Assembly: GCA_963580285.1 (NCBI GenBank)
Contig: OY757011.1
Span: 119,355,874 to 119,419,873, forward strand
Direction of reading: 5' to 3'
Source: Lucinisca nassula
Lineage: Eukaryota; Mollusca; Bivalvia; Lucinida; Lucinidae
DNA length: 64,000 bases
Under the pieces are notes generated by a model that was not told the DNA's origin, searched no databases, and was given only the letters and a program-made list of their open reading frames with translations. The position numbers and the translations under genes are program-made. Shown here piece after piece: positions 34,036 through 46,055 of the stretch (positions within the stretch are counted from its first letter, which is position 1; each line of letters begins with the position of its first letter).

Positions 34036-34316
34036 TTGTTTGTTTGATTTGAGGTTTAATTTCCCTGTCAACACTGTATAGGTCATTTTGGAGATGTTGC
34101 TTCCAGTTTTGTGGGACTTTTACCCGACACTGAGATGAAATGACATCTCAAGCTCTGTCGCCCAGTGAAACCAAAAGTGTTTATAAGCATGGACGGTCCT
34201 GACTCGCATCGCTTTGCCTTGGCAGGCTTAGATCCAGTACTTGTGTGCGGTCAGTTTCAGCTCTGCGTGGAAGCATCATGCAGCCCATCTATTTCTTCAA
34301 GCTCCGATGGTCGGGG
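34036..34316 (-). mobile_element. 300 bp SINE, slightly shortened
   Basis: It has GATTTGAGGTTTAATTTCCC and ATCATGCAGCCCATCTATTT. A gap is present where the GGTAAACCGC segment should be. Confidence 0.72.
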
Positions 34317-34389
34317 GCGGAAGAAATTCCTCTATGATCAATGAAACTTTTAGAAGCATGTACAGTGTTCTTCTTTTAAACATGGAGGC

Positions 34390-34590
34390 TTAGGGCTTAG
34401 AGAATCTAAGCCTGCCCAGGCAAAGCGATGCGTGTTGGACTGTCCATGCATATAAACCCTATTGGTTTCATTGGGCGGCAGGGTTTGAGATGCCATTTCA
34501 TCTTAATGTCTGGTAAAAGTCCCACAAAATTGGAAGCAACGTCTCCAAAATGACCTTTACAGTATTGATGGGGACGTTAAACCTTAAACA
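34390..34590 (+). mobile_element. 300 bp SINE, 5'-truncated
   Basis: It starts at GAATCTAAGCCTGCCCAGGC and ends GGGGACGTTAAACCTTAAAC. The first third of the element is missing. Confidence 0.68.
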
Positions 34591-34985
34591 TAACATGGGG
34601 GCTGGCCTCTGCTGTGCATCCCACTGGTGATCAGACTGCAGGTGTTAGCAATATCCTTTTGTGGAGAATGATCATGTGGTCACTCTCTACATCTGATTGG
34701 CAGTTTCTGGTGAAAGAATGTGTACTGTACTGCAGGTAAACTTACAATAATGGTCTTGCCGGCCAAACAACAAAAACTTATTAGATGGTTTTTGTCTCGA
34801 CTGCTTTGGTAAATAGATGCAAAATCTTCAAGGCCTCGTTTGGGGGGGGGGAATTAAACTTCTGACACATCTGGCAAGACCTGCCTTGCTTGCCCAGTGC
34901 TGTCACAATTTTATCTGCGTTTCTTGAAAAACCAGCACACACACACGTCTGCCTTGATACACTTTGCCCGATGTTGTGGGCCTTA

Positions 34986-35230
34986 AATAGAAGTAGAGGC
35001 AATGATCAGGAATCGATACAATTAACCCACAGCTCCCATCAGAGACAGCAAAGGGAAAGAAACACAAACATGAAGCAACAGACCCTTACGGAAACACCAA
35101 CAGCGGAAAGCCAAAAGGACGGTTACTTTTCCACAAAATAGCCAAATGGCTATCCAAAATAAAATAAGTGACACAAACACCCAGTCTTTTAGGCAAATGA
35201 AGCGTCAAACATTCATCATCATGCATCCTG
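34986..35230 (-). mobile_element. 3' module fragment of Penelope-like element
   Basis: The reverse complement of 34996-35155 matches the module at 63000-63190 (GATACAATTAACCCACAGCT, CACAAACATGAAGC, ATAGCCAAATGGCTAT). No coding part. Confidence 0.7.
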
Positions 35231-35279
35231 CCCAGTGCTGTCGACCGTTACTGTCCTTGACCTACTTATTACGGTACCC

Positions 35280-35460
35280 AGACAAAATCCCCCCTGGACA
35301 TAATCCCCCTGGACAAAATCCCCCCTTGTAATGGTGCACAAAATCGCTCTCGGACAAAATCCACCCCTGGACAAAATCCCCCTCGCTAAATGTCAGGTTG
35401 GACAAAATCCGCCCCCCCCCCCCCCCCGGACATAATCCCTCCCAGACAAAATCACCCTTG
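35280..35460 (+). repeat. Minisatellite of GGACAAAATCCCCC units
   Basis: Seven or more units of about 17-22 bp vary as GACAAAATCC / GACATAATCC, with a C run at 35411-35427. The reverse complement motif ATTATGTCCGGGGAATTTTG occurs once at about 43312, on the far side of the large composite element. Confidence 0.7.
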
Positions 35461-36509
35461 CTCTAAATAAGTCGAGTTAATTATGCCCCCAACTTTGAAA
35501 AAGTTGGAGGGGCATATTGCTTCTGCCTCGTTCGTCCGTTCGTCTGTTCGTCCGTTCGTCCGTCCGTTACGCTTTTGATGCATAGCATAACTAAAGAACC
35601 GTGTATGCTAGGGTTTTGAAATTTCATATATGGATTCCTCATGGAAAATTAGCTGACGCATATTTTTTTTTCTAGTCCGGATTATGCCCCCTTCAAGAGT
35701 TATTGCCCTTTGAAATTTTTTTAATAAATTCTTGTCAGCAAGATATCTCAAAAACTATTGGAGCTAGAGCCTTGAAAGTTGGTGATTATATTGGTGGTGA
35801 TGAGTAGATGAACTGATTAACTTTTGACAAAATTCTGAAAAATACTTTGTGAGTTATGGCCCTTTGTCATTTTGGTAATTTGTGCCCATTGTAATGTATG
35901 CTAAAAGTGATGCATAGCATAACTTTAGAACCGTGTATGCTGGGGTTTTGAAATTTCATATATGGATTCCTCATGGAAAATTAGCTGACGCGTATTTTTT
36001 TTCTAGTCCGGATTATGCCCCCTTCAAGAGTTATTGCCCTTTGAAATTTTTTTAATAAAATCTTGTCAGCAAAGATATCTCAAAAACTATTGGAGCTAGA
36101 GCCTTGAAAGTTGGTGAATATATTGGTGGTGATGACAGGGCGTCAAGTTACCTATATTTACCTATATTTTCCTATATTTCAGGCAATTACCTATAATAAC
36201 CTATAAAATCCTATATTTTAGCAAAATACCTATAAATACCTATAATTTGGAATTTTCTGTAAGCAAGAAATACAAAGTTTCTAAAAAATCTTTGACAGTA
36301 GAATGTTTTCTATAATATTTGAGCTTAATACATGTAATTCCTTTTAGGAATTTGTATTCCTTTTTTGTGTAGCAACCCAGTCCAGCCCAGCTTTTGGAAA
36401 GCTTTAGCTAGTGGAAGTTCTGCTGTTTTTTAAATTTGAAATGTTCCATTTTGATTTTGTTTTTACTATTGTTTCTTTATGAATATTAAACAAATTTTGC
36501 CGTTTTTTT

Positions 36510-36700
36510 AGCAGGCAAGCTATTGTGATCAGTCACCATCTGCCGTCGTCCCCCATCTGTGCATCCGTCTGTCCCTCCACAATTCCTTTAGATGACATCT
36601 AAACCTCTGAATATATTTTGGCCAAACTTGACAGAAATCATCTTTAGGTGGTCCTCTCTCAAAGTTGTTCAACGAATTTCAGTCCATGCTGAATTCTCAC
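36510..36700 (+). repeat. Head fragment of an AGCTCACC-family element
   Basis: GTCCCTCCACAATTCCTTTA and AGTTGTTCAACGAATTTCAG match the segment after the microsatellite at 5440-5560, with the head hairpin eroded. Confidence 0.5.
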
Positions 36701-37149
36701 AGGCCTGTGTGAAATTGAGTTGCAGTATTTCTGCAGAAATATTGTGACAGGATTCTGACATGAAACCTGTATGAAAAATTTTCAAATAGAATTTACACAA
36801 AGATTTTTCACTTAAATTTTGTCTTTGAGACGGGATTAAGGTGGGAATCAGTGTGGAAAAACTTGTGAAATATTTAAATTAGCAGGAATTGATGCAGAAA
36901 TCCTGTAGAAAAAAAAACACACACACACAGGATTCCTGTATAAATTACTGGCAGGATTCCTTCATGGTTCCTGCATGAATTATTGGCAGAATTCCTGAAT
37001 GAATTATTGACAAGATTTCTGCCTGAGCTTGTGACAGTATTACTGTCTGTATATTCCTGCAGGATTCCTGCTAATTTAAATATTTGGTCCTGTTATATTA
37101 AAATAATACAATCATCTTAACATACTCTGTAAACATTTTGAGTTTTTAT

Positions 37150-37765
37150 CTAAGTCATCATCAACGGATTTTTTTATTAACATGCAGGTACAGGGGCAAC
37201 GTCCATATAGGTGGGCCCCTTTCCAGGTAGCTGGCTTGCTGCACGCATGGCATATCTTACATCAGATCTCCAGGTTTGTCTATCATGAGGATCGATAGCA
37301 GAGAGCTTCCATTCTCTGCAATCTCTTTCTGTTAGCTGCTTCCAGGTCATCTTGGGCCTTCCAGGCCCCCACTTTCCATCTACTGGTAGCAACTCCTTGA
37401 ATTTCTTCCAGGCTGTTTTCACACGTGATGTAGTTGAAAGGTCGCAACCACCCGCTGCAGAGAGCATATCACCTAGATAGCAAAAGGAAGCTTTAAGATC
37501 CAGCTTGTCGGATTTGACTTGAACTTTCCTCTATGGTCTGCCATCTAAGGGGCGTGCAGTTCCTTGGCACCGCGTACACCTGTAATCAGGGTCCTCTATC
37601 AGGCATTTGAGCCCACTGCATTTCTTGTGCACCCAGAACTTGCAGCCATTACAAAAGATACTGTTGCTGCCCACTCCAGTGCGACATACAGTGCATGGGA
37701 ACTGGCCTGGAAGGAATATACTTGTGCTGGAAAAGAACATACAAAAACCTTGCATTCTACTTACA
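37150..37765 (-). pseudogene. LINE 3' ORF fragment with PHD-like zinc finger, internally deleted
   Basis: Minus-strand 37755-37531 encodes a C4-H-C-type finger: CTVCRTGVGSNSIFCNGC, WVHKKCSG and YRCTRCQG. 37467-37177 then gives SAAGGCDLST and WKKFKELLPVDG, joined directly to KWGPGRPKMTWKQLTERDC and ending DVAPVPAC. Relatives carry roughly a hundred more residues between KELLPV and the GPGRPK motif, so an in-frame internal deletion is inferred. A second fragment of the same LINE family, at 32625-33190, keeps part of what is missing here. It is not a chromatin-reader gene. Confidence 0.75.
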
Positions 37766-38283
37766 TATAAACTTTCATGTAACTATTGAATTTGAATCCT
37801 TGGCTTTCCAAAGATTCATTGTGATCTGCCAACACATAAACATAAAACTTTTGACACCCCACTAGTTAAGCATTTAATCAATTTAAAACACTGTTAATCT
37901 AAAATACTAAAAGTAACTCAGTGTCTTCCAAAATATAGTTGGAAATCCTTAGAACAGCTTTATACTTGTAAAGTTGTAAAGCAACACACAAAGCTAGCCA
38001 TCATCCCTGATGTCTTTGAATGTGTTATAGGAGTGCTGCCGCCAAAATATGTTTCAGAAAGTGATTATGCTCTGTTTTCATGCCAGACTTTTAAACAGAA
38101 ATTTGGTTCACATTTTCATGCAGAATTTCTGTTACGATCTGGCAATTTCCATGTACTGCTAGCCTAAGACTGGAAAAAAAAATCCACCATGATTTCTGTT
38201 ACTGTCCACAAAGACTCCATGTGGAATCATGTCTGAATTTTTTCGGGTGATTGCCACGGCAAACAAAAATAGGGGAAATAAGA

Positions 38284-38643
38284 AAAAACCTTTAAAAATC
38301 TTCTTGTCTGAAACCAGAAGGCCCAGGTCTTTGATATTTGGTATGGAGCTTCATCTAGTGGGTCTCTACCAAGATTGTTCAAATTATAGCCCTAGGGCCA
38401 AAACTGGCTCTGCCCCAGGGCCCACTGGTTTTACATAGGCTTATATTGGGAAAACCTTAAAAAATCTTCTTGTCTGTAACCAGAAGGCTCAGGCTTTGAT
38501 ATTTGGTATGAGGCTTTGTATAGTGGACCTTGACCAAGATTGTGCAAATTATAGCCCTGGGACCAAAAATGGACCCTCCACGGGGCCTACTTGTTACACT
38601 ATGGATCAAGTGAGCAATCCAGGGCCATCAAGGCCCTCTTGTT
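38284..38643 (+). repeat. Tail fragment of an AGCTCACC-family element
   Basis: It contains two units with GGCCCAGGTCTTTGATATTT-like words and a tail AGTGAGCAATCC, hairpin AGGGCCATCAAGGCCCT, then CTTGTTT. The last stem has mismatched loop bases compared with 7082. Confidence 0.7.
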
Positions 38644-40149
38644 TGAAGGGAAGAATGTCCCATGTTTTGACTCTGCCTAAACTGTCAGATAGACACAGTT
38701 GGGTTTTGTTATCTCTTGTTCCAAGAAATAGATAAGCGGGTTATCTGATGATATTTACGTAGATCACTCAGTTCTGTGTAAAACATACATTGAGGGCATT
38801 CATTAGAATCATCTACTAAGGACTGATTTTTATGGAGATTTATTAAAGATTTTTTCCTTAATTATAACCAGCTGACCACCCTATCTTTTTCTATATGTTG
38901 TATTATTAATAAAAGCGAGAGCTGGTAGATGGTGGTGGTGGTGGAAAAATACATATCTGGCTTGTTTTCTTCAGTGTAGGTAACCTATAATATCCTATAT
39001 TTCTGGCTGCTAGATACCTATATTTCTGGACCTAACCTATATTTTGGACTCCTAATATCACTTGACACCCTGTGATGAGTAGATGAACTGATTAACTTTT
39101 GCCAAAATTCCGAAAAATACTTTGTGAGTTATGGCCCTTTGTCCTTTTGGTAATTTGTGCCCATTGTAATGTATGCTAAAAGTGATGCAAAGCATATCTT
39201 TAGAACCGTGTATGCTAGGGTTTTGAAATTTCATATATGGATTCCTGATGGAAAATTAGCTGATGCGTATTTTTTTTCTCGTCCGGATTATACCCCTTTT
39301 AAGAGTTATTGCCCTTTGAAATGTTTTTAATAAAATCTTGTCAGCAAGATATCTCAAAAACTATTGGAGCTAGAGCCTTGAAAGTTGGTGAATAGATTGG
39401 TGGTGATGAGTAGATGAACTGATTAACTTTTGACGAAATTCCGAAAAATACTTTGTGAGTTATGGCCCTTTGTCATTTTGTTAATTTGTGCCCATTGTAA
39501 TGTATGCTAAAAGTGATGCATAGCATAACTTTAGAACCGTGTATTCTAGGGTTTTGAAATTTCATATATGGATTCCTCATGGAAAATTAGCTGATGCGTA
39601 TTTTTTTTCTTGTCCGGATTATGCCCCTTTCAAGAGTTATTGCCCTTTGAAATTATTTTAATAAAATTTTGTCAGCAAGATTTCTCAAAAACTATTGAAG
39701 CTAGAGCCTTGAAAGTTGGTGAATATATTGGTGGTGATGAGTAGATGAACTGATTAACTTTTGACAAAATTCCGAAAAATACTTTGTGAGTTATGGCCCT
39801 TTGTCATTTTGGTAATTTGTGCCCATTGTAATGTATGCTAAAAGTGATGCATAGCATATCTTTAGAACCGTGTATGCTAGGGTTTTGAAATTTCATATAT
39901 GGATTCCTCATGGAAAATTAGCTGACGCATATTTTTTTCTCGTCCGGATTATGCCCCTTTTAAGAGTTATTGCCCTTTGAAATTTTTTTAATAAAATCTT
40001 GTCAGCAAGATATCTAAAAAATTATTGGAGCTAGAGCATTGAAAGTTGGTGAATAGATTGGTGGTGATGAGTAGATGAACTGATTAACTTATGACAAAAT
40101 TCCGAAAAATACTTTGTGAGTTATGGCCCTTTGTCATTTTGGTAATTTG

Positions 40150-42460
40150 TGAAAAACTTTGTCATCGTTCTAGCGCCTACATTTCTTCACCAATTTCAAT
40201 ATAACTTCACACAAATGTTCCTTATAAAAAAAACTCGAGTGAGTTCGACTTTCAAGGTCATGACCTCAAGGTCAAGGTCACTGTGGCTATTTTTAGAAAA
40301 ACTTTGTCATCGCTCTTGCGCCTACATTTCTTCACAAATTTCAATATTACTTCACACAAATGTTCCTTATAAAAAAATCTCGAGCGAGTTTGACTTCAAA
40401 GTCATGACCTCAAGGTCAAGGTCACTGTGGCTATTTTTAGAAAAACTTTGTCATCGCTCTAGCGCCTTCATTTCTTCACCAATTTCAATGTAACTTCACA
40501 CAAATGTTTCTTATGACAATATCTCAGCGAGTTCGACTTTCAAGGTCATGACCTCAAGGTCAAGGTCACTGTGGCTATTTTTAGAAAAACTTTGTACTCG
40601 CTCTAGTGCCTACATTTCTTCACCAATTTCAATATAACTTCACACAAATGTTCCTTATAAAAAAATCTCGAGCGAGTTCGACTTCAAAGTCATGACCTCA
40701 AGGTCAAGGTCACTGTGGCTATTTTTAGAAAAACTTTGTCATCGCTCTAGGGCCTACATTTCTTCACCAATTTCAATATAACTTCACACAAATGTTTCTT
40801 ATGACAATATCTCAGCGAGTTCGACTTTCAAGGTCATGACCTCAAGGTCAAGGTCACTGTGGCTATTTTAAGAAAAACTTTGTCATCACTCTAGCGCCTA
40901 CATTTCTTCACTGATTTCAATATAACTTCAAACAAATGTGCCTTATGAAAATATCTTGAGCGAGGTCGACTTTCAAGGTCATGACCTCAAGGTCAAGGTC
41001 ACTGTGGCTATTTTTAGAAAAACTTTGTCATTGCTCTAGGGCCTACATTTCTTCACTGATTTCAATATAACTTCACACAAATGTTCCTTATGACAATATC
41101 TCAAGTGTGTTTGACTTTCAGGGTCATGACCTCAAGGTCAAGGTCACTGTAGCTATTTTTAGAAAAAAATTGTCATCGCTCTAGCGCCTACATTTCTTCA
41201 CCGATTTCAATATAACTTCACACAAATGTTCCTTATGACAATATCTCTAGCGAGTTCCACTTTCAAGGTCAAGGTCACTGTGGCTATTTTTAGAAAAACT
41301 TTGTCAATGCTCTAGCGCTTACATTTCTTCACCGATTTCAATATAACTTCACACAAATGTTCCTTATGACAATATCTCAAGCCATTTCAACTTTCAAGGT
41401 CAAGGTCACAATGGCTATTTTTAGAAAAACTTTGCTATCGCTCCAGCGCCTACATTTCTTCACCGATTTTAATATAACTTCACACAAATGATCCTGATGA
41501 CAATACCTCGAAAGAGTTCGACTTTCAAGGTCAAGGTCACTGTGGCTATTTTTAGAAAACCTTTTTCATTGCTCTAGCGCTTTCATTTTTCACCAATTTC
41601 AAAATCGATTCACACAAATGTTCCTTATGACAATATCTGTAGCGAGTTCCATTTTCAAGGTCAAGGTCACTGTGACTATTTTTAGAAAAACTTTGTCAAT
41701 ACTCTAGCGCTTACATTTCTTCACCAATTTCAATATAATTTCACACAAATGTTCCTTAAGACAATATCTCGAGCGATTTCGACTTTCAAGGTCAAGGTCA
41801 CTGTGGCTATTTTTTGAAAAAAACTGTCATCGCCCTAGCGACTACATTTCTTCACTGATTTCAATATAACTTCACACAAATGTTCCTTATGATAATACCT
41901 CGAGTGAGTTTGACTTTCAAGGTCAAGGTCACTGTGGCTATTTTTAGAAAAACTTTGACATGGCTCTAGCGCTTACCTTCACCGATTTCAGTATAACTTC
42001 ACACAAATGTTCCTTATGACAATATCTCGAACTATTTCGACTTTCAAGGTCAATGTCACTGTGGCTATATTTGAATAACTTTGTCATCGCTCTAGTGCCT
42101 ACATTTATTGATGGATGTTAATAGAACTTCACACAAATGTTTCTTATGGTAATATCTCGAGTTGCTTGGTCATGACCTCAAGGTCAAGGTCACTATGGCT
42201 ATTTTTAGAAAAACTTTGTCATTGCTCTACCGCCTACATTTATGATTTTAATCTAACTTCACACAAAAGATGCTTATGATAATATCTTGAGCAAGATCTG
42301 CTTCGCGGCCATGGCCTCAAGTCAAGGTCCCTATGACTCTTTTTAGAGAAATATTGTCATCACTCTAGAACCTACATTTATGGATGGATTTTTAAACAAA
42401 CTTTACACAAATGTTGCATATGATAATATCTCAAGCAAGTTGGACTTTTGCCATTTCAGT
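40150..42460 (+). repeat. Array of ~16 units (130-145 bp) dense in AGGTCA half-sites
   Basis: Each unit has AACTTTGTCATCGCTCTAGC, CTTCACACAAATGTTCCTTA and ATTTTTAGAAAAACTTTGTC. Units in the first half hold AAGGTCATGACCTCAAGGTC then AAGGTCACTG; most in the second half lack the CATGACCTCAAGG segment and are about 13 bp shorter. The motif AGGTCATGACCT is the palindromic nuclear-receptor response element, and AGGTCAAGGTCA is a direct repeat with no spacer. The ORF at 40149-40493 is a repeat by-product. Confidence 0.85.
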
Positions 42461-42529
42461 GTTTTCCACACACGAAGTTGTCTTGTGCGAGGGGATTTGT
42501 ATCGCATGCGATGCCTTGTTTTTTTTTTA

Positions 42530-43188
42530 ATAAAATCTTGTCAGCAAGTCCATATCTTGAGAACTATTAGAGCTTCATTAATCATTCTTGGTACAAACTT
42601 GCATCCAGGCATTGCAACTTCAACGCAACCATCCATATCTGACATTGACCTATATTTCATGGTTCACTGACTTCGTGAATTATTGCGACCACCCTGACTT
42701 TCACCATTTCACGAAAACTATTAAAGCTTTTTAAATTATAATTGGTACAAACTGGCATCTAGGAATTCCAACTGCAACGCAAGCATCCATATTTGACTTT
42801 TACCCATATTTTATGGTTCACTGACTTTGTGAATTATTGCGACCACCCTGACTTTCTATCTAATGTAAGAGTCCATTTCTCAAGATCTATTAGAGCTTCA
42901 TTAATTGTATTTGGTACAAGCTTGCATTTAGGAATTGAAACTTCAATGCAAGTATCCATTTCTGACCTTGACCTACATTTTATGGTTCACTGACTTTGTA
43001 AAATAGTGTGACAACCCTAACTTTCACCCTGATGTAAGAGTCTGTTTTTAAGAGTTACTTGGTACATGCTTGCAACTAGGAGTGAAATTTTTATGCAGGC
43101 ATCCATGTTTGACCTTGACCTAGATTTCATGGTTTGGTGACTTTGCGCCCCCACAGGCGCGACATAGCCTTCGGGGGAATTCTTGTTG
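42530..43188 (+). mobile_element. Second copy of the ~172 bp-unit element (see 13603)
   Basis: Three to four units with TCATGGTTCACTGACTT and TCAAGATCTATTAGAGCTTC. It ends GCGCCCCCACAGGCGCGACA and TTCTTGTT. Its own left end was not found and its first unit follows a 330 bp-unit fragment (ATAAAATCTTGTCAGCAAG). Confidence 0.7.
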
Positions 43189-43467
43189 TATGTTTTTGAG
43201 TCTTTAACAATATTTGTTGAATATTTTGCCAGCTAAGGTCAAGCAAAGGTTGGGGGCATTGTGTTTTACAAACACCATTTCTAGTTTTCCTTCCACTACC
43301 CACAATCTATGATTATGTCCGGGGAATTTTGTCCGTGATTCACTTTTTACGCTTGTATGAACAGCGTTTAGTCTGGGTTCGTTTCAGGCATGTATTTGTA
43401 TCAGAATCCGTATTGTTACTGGCGACACCTCAATGGACATTCATACACCAGGACCTGTGATGGGAAG

Positions 43468-43629
43468 TTAGTTCCTAGCTCTCACCAAAGAGGTAAACTT
43501 AGCTACACAATCCTCAACACACTCAGCCGCTGAAATAATCGAATCGGGAAGGGCATTCCAATCTCTAATGGTTCCGAGGAAGAATGATTCTATATAAATG
43601 TCAGTTCTAGCAGTAAGAGTCTGAAACGC
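43468..43629 (-). pseudogene. C-terminus of a LINE reverse transcriptase
   Basis: On the minus strand this reads AFQTLTARTDIYIESFFLG then TIRDWNALPDSIIS, continuing to ARN and TAA at 43468-43470. The FFxxTIRDWNALPxS pattern is the usual end of Jockey/CR1-type reverse transcriptases. Upstream homologous sequence is not seen, so it is a 5'-truncated copy. No start codon belongs to it. Confidence 0.72.
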
Positions 43630-43639
43630 CAATAATGAT

Positions 43640-44230
43640 TTCTACAGTGCCTAGGTTCACCAGAACAATTTTAATTCTGTGCATTTAACTCTGTTTCTTG
43701 AAAACCGAGTTCTTTAGGCAACTGCAATTACGTACAATGCTCAGTGCACTTGATGGTGAATGGCATTTGTTTTCAAGAAGGTATTCTCCTTATGAACAGG
43801 CAGCCTCTAAAATAATAATAAAATTCAGGTATTACTGCCATAGCATCTCATAGGAGAGACAGTATGCTGATACTATTGTATAAAGGGTGCCGCCAGTATT
43901 TCAACTGTCCCAAATAGGCGCTTCAGGAAGCATCCCACAATGGTATTTCAGACTGGAAGAACTGACATTACTTAGGATTCTTCTTCCCTCGGACCATGAA
44001 TAGTTCCAGACTTGAAAATTTCTCAGCTGACGGTGCAGATCGTAGTATAGCTAAGTGTGCCCCCTTGGCAAGATTACAGGCTCTGGTGGATGAATGTCAT
44101 TTGACTGTCACCAGTAAGAATTCAGGTTCTGGGCCTCTAACTCTGTTTCTTGAACAGAGCAAAGTGATTTAGGCAAATAGAACTGCCATTACGTACCATG
44201 CCCGGTGTTGCTGCCCGTCAATTACATAGA
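43640..44230. repeat. Two related ~130 bp segments, unassigned
   Basis: CTAACTCTGTTTCTTGAACA at about 44137 and TTAACTCTGTTTCTTGAAAA at about 43685, with TTTAGGCAA and ATTACGTAC words after each, show an old duplication. They may be LINE 3' untranslated sequence. Confidence 0.45.
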
Positions 44231-44255
44231 GGATCTAACGTGTTGATGTATTATT

Positions 44256-44344
44256 GAATTTATTAAACGAGTTGAAGAAAAGGAATAAAATGCGAGGCTT
44301 TGCCAAGCATTTTATGCCTTTTCCTCGGCGAGTTTAATAAATTA
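44256..44344. repeat. Foldback AATTTATTAAAC ... GTTTAATAAATT
   Basis: The arms AGGAATAAAATGC and GCATTTTATGCCTTTTCCT pair in the centre, with outer AATTTATTAAAC against its complement. Confidence 0.7.
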
Positions 44345-44439
44345 AAAAAAAGATGAGCACGAATGCAAGATTGTTTTTATCATATGACATTTAAAATGCA
44401 TTTTATTCGCGATTGTTTCACAAAAGGACAATATTCCGC

Positions 44440-44750
44440 CATTATAGTTTATCAACGACCTTTGAGAGTTCAACGTTCAAGCGTGCTGAGAGTATTCCAT
44501 GTTTTAGGGGAAGCAGGTTTCGGATTTCTTTTTTCACAGGATTTTAATTTTTTTTTTTTTTTTTTTTTTTTTTTTGATAATGCCATTATGTAGAATTTAT
44601 GGCCAAGTGGTAAATATGATGTAGTACGATCCTCAGTAAAACTATATCGCCCACTATAAAATCCCAACTGAAGGCGATTTCCCTAAAACGCGGACTAGTC
44701 CAAAATTAAAAGTGCATTCACGTCTCGCTGCGTTTTGAAAGACTATAGTA
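44440..44750 (+). repeat. Dispersed repeat shared with 17056-17350, with T28 tract
   Basis: It matches the minus strand of 17056-17350. A poly(T) run at 44547-44574 lies where the other copy has a short T/A-rich stretch. Confidence 0.7.
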
Positions 44751-46055
44751 AACGCGACGTCGTACATGTAACGTTACGGGGCGTATCTAACTAATTTGCA
44801 TATTTAATCCACTAGTGGATTATCGAATTTATTACAAGGCGTTATTACACTCTCAGACGCGACGTCATATGATAAATATGTTTTCAAGAAAGTACACTCC
44901 TTATGGATGGACAGCCTCTAAATATTAACGTATTATCTTCAAAGCGACGCCCAAGAAAAAGTACAAATATATTAGTGTTTTTGGATTATAGTACTGCATT
45001 GAAATACAAATTAATCAGTTACAACCAATATATGAAAATTTGTGATATGTAACAAATAATTAAACTTCAAATTCAATTTAGATTCTAATAAATTTGTGTG
45101 TGTAGCGTGACGTCTGATTGGATAACGTTAAAATTTGCAACGGTTTAATATTCTGCGACATTCCCAGAAAGAATATGATAGATAGCACCCTCTTTTTATA
45201 ATGGGCTGGTATGGGAAGTTTATTTTACCACCCAGTTTTTGCATTAAGATATTACATTACCAAACTCTTTTTTCATTCAGAATTTATATACCTTCTACTT
45301 TAAGTGGATGTGTTTTTCATAAGAAGTTAGGTCATTTCGATGGACGAAATGCATACCCCCTATTTCTATTCCTTACTATGGCGAATCGCATTGGGTCAAA
45401 ACAACTTGTAAAAACAAGACTTTTTTTTCTCAAAATGTATTTTTTTCATATTTTCCACAACTCGAACAAAATTATCTTACTAAAGATATAAAACTGGCAT
45501 TTCCAATTGGAAAAAGGTTGGGTCATTTTAAAGAAAAAAAATCTGAAGGACAATGCGAACTGTGGCTCTAATTCTGTCAAATAGGTATTCAAGCGAGCTC
45601 ACTTCTCCAGGTATTAAGAATTCTCAAAATCGGACAAAAATGACGTTATCGTTCTTAATCTTAATTTCTGGTCATGTATACTGTCGGAAACACGAGTTCA
45701 TCATGTAACGTTGCTTTTCGTTGGTGCACATTTGAAGGGGCCAGTGCAACAAGAGGACCAAGTCCACTTTTGGGCACAATCGAGTTAACTATTATACAAT
45801 GCAGAAAACCCAATTCCTCATCGTATTAGCTCCCTTTGACCACAGAATTGCTGCAGAAATTCAGAATAAACAGGTTTAAACGAATAACACAAAGGGCCTA
45901 ACTCCATTTTGGAGGTTGACCAAACTCCATGAATTCGTTCCTCGAGTTTATTTCAAAGTTTCATTATTTACCAAAATCAGTTCTCATCCTTTAAGCTGAA
46001 ATGAGCAATATTTTATACGAAACCATTCATTTCAAGCCCGATAGAGTAATTTGTG
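44751..46055. other. No recognised gene
   Basis: The only longer ORF, 45201-45491 (+), has no family features and biased Phe/Leu content from T-rich sequence. CAAGGCGTTATTACACTCTC at 44836 is shared with 33922. Confidence 0.4.

Larger units (their letters stand above)
36136..39072. mobile_element. hAT-like DNA element, 2937 bp, with TGATGA duplication
   Basis: The inverted ends are CAGGGCGTCAAGT on the left and ACTTGACACCCTG on the right. TGATGA flanks both (36130-36135 and 39073-39078), and 7 bp match if the adjacent G is counted. Subterminal regions are rich in CCTATATTTACCTATA words on both sides. The host 330 bp unit is restored when it is removed. No transposase; the interior is older repeat and LINE debris. 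Confidence 0.8.
35483..43290 (+). mobile_element. Large composite tandem-repeat element (outer host)
   Basis: The left hairpin is at 35483-35515 (ATGCCCCCAACTTT, GAA, AAAGTTGGAGGGGCAT) with a TCCG microsatellite to 35570. The 330 bp units fill 35570-36135 and 39073-40150. The right end is near TTGGGGGCATTGTGTTTTAC with AACACCATTTCTAGTTT. Three blocks lie within it: 36136-39072, 40150-42460 and 42530-43188. Some of these may be parts of the original element and not insertions. Confidence 0.65.

Noticed and set aside
37531..37755. PHD-finger chromatin protein
   Set aside because: The Cys/His finger is followed by LINE C-terminal sequence (GPGRPKMTWKQ ... APVPAC), and the same LINE family occurs at 32625-33190.
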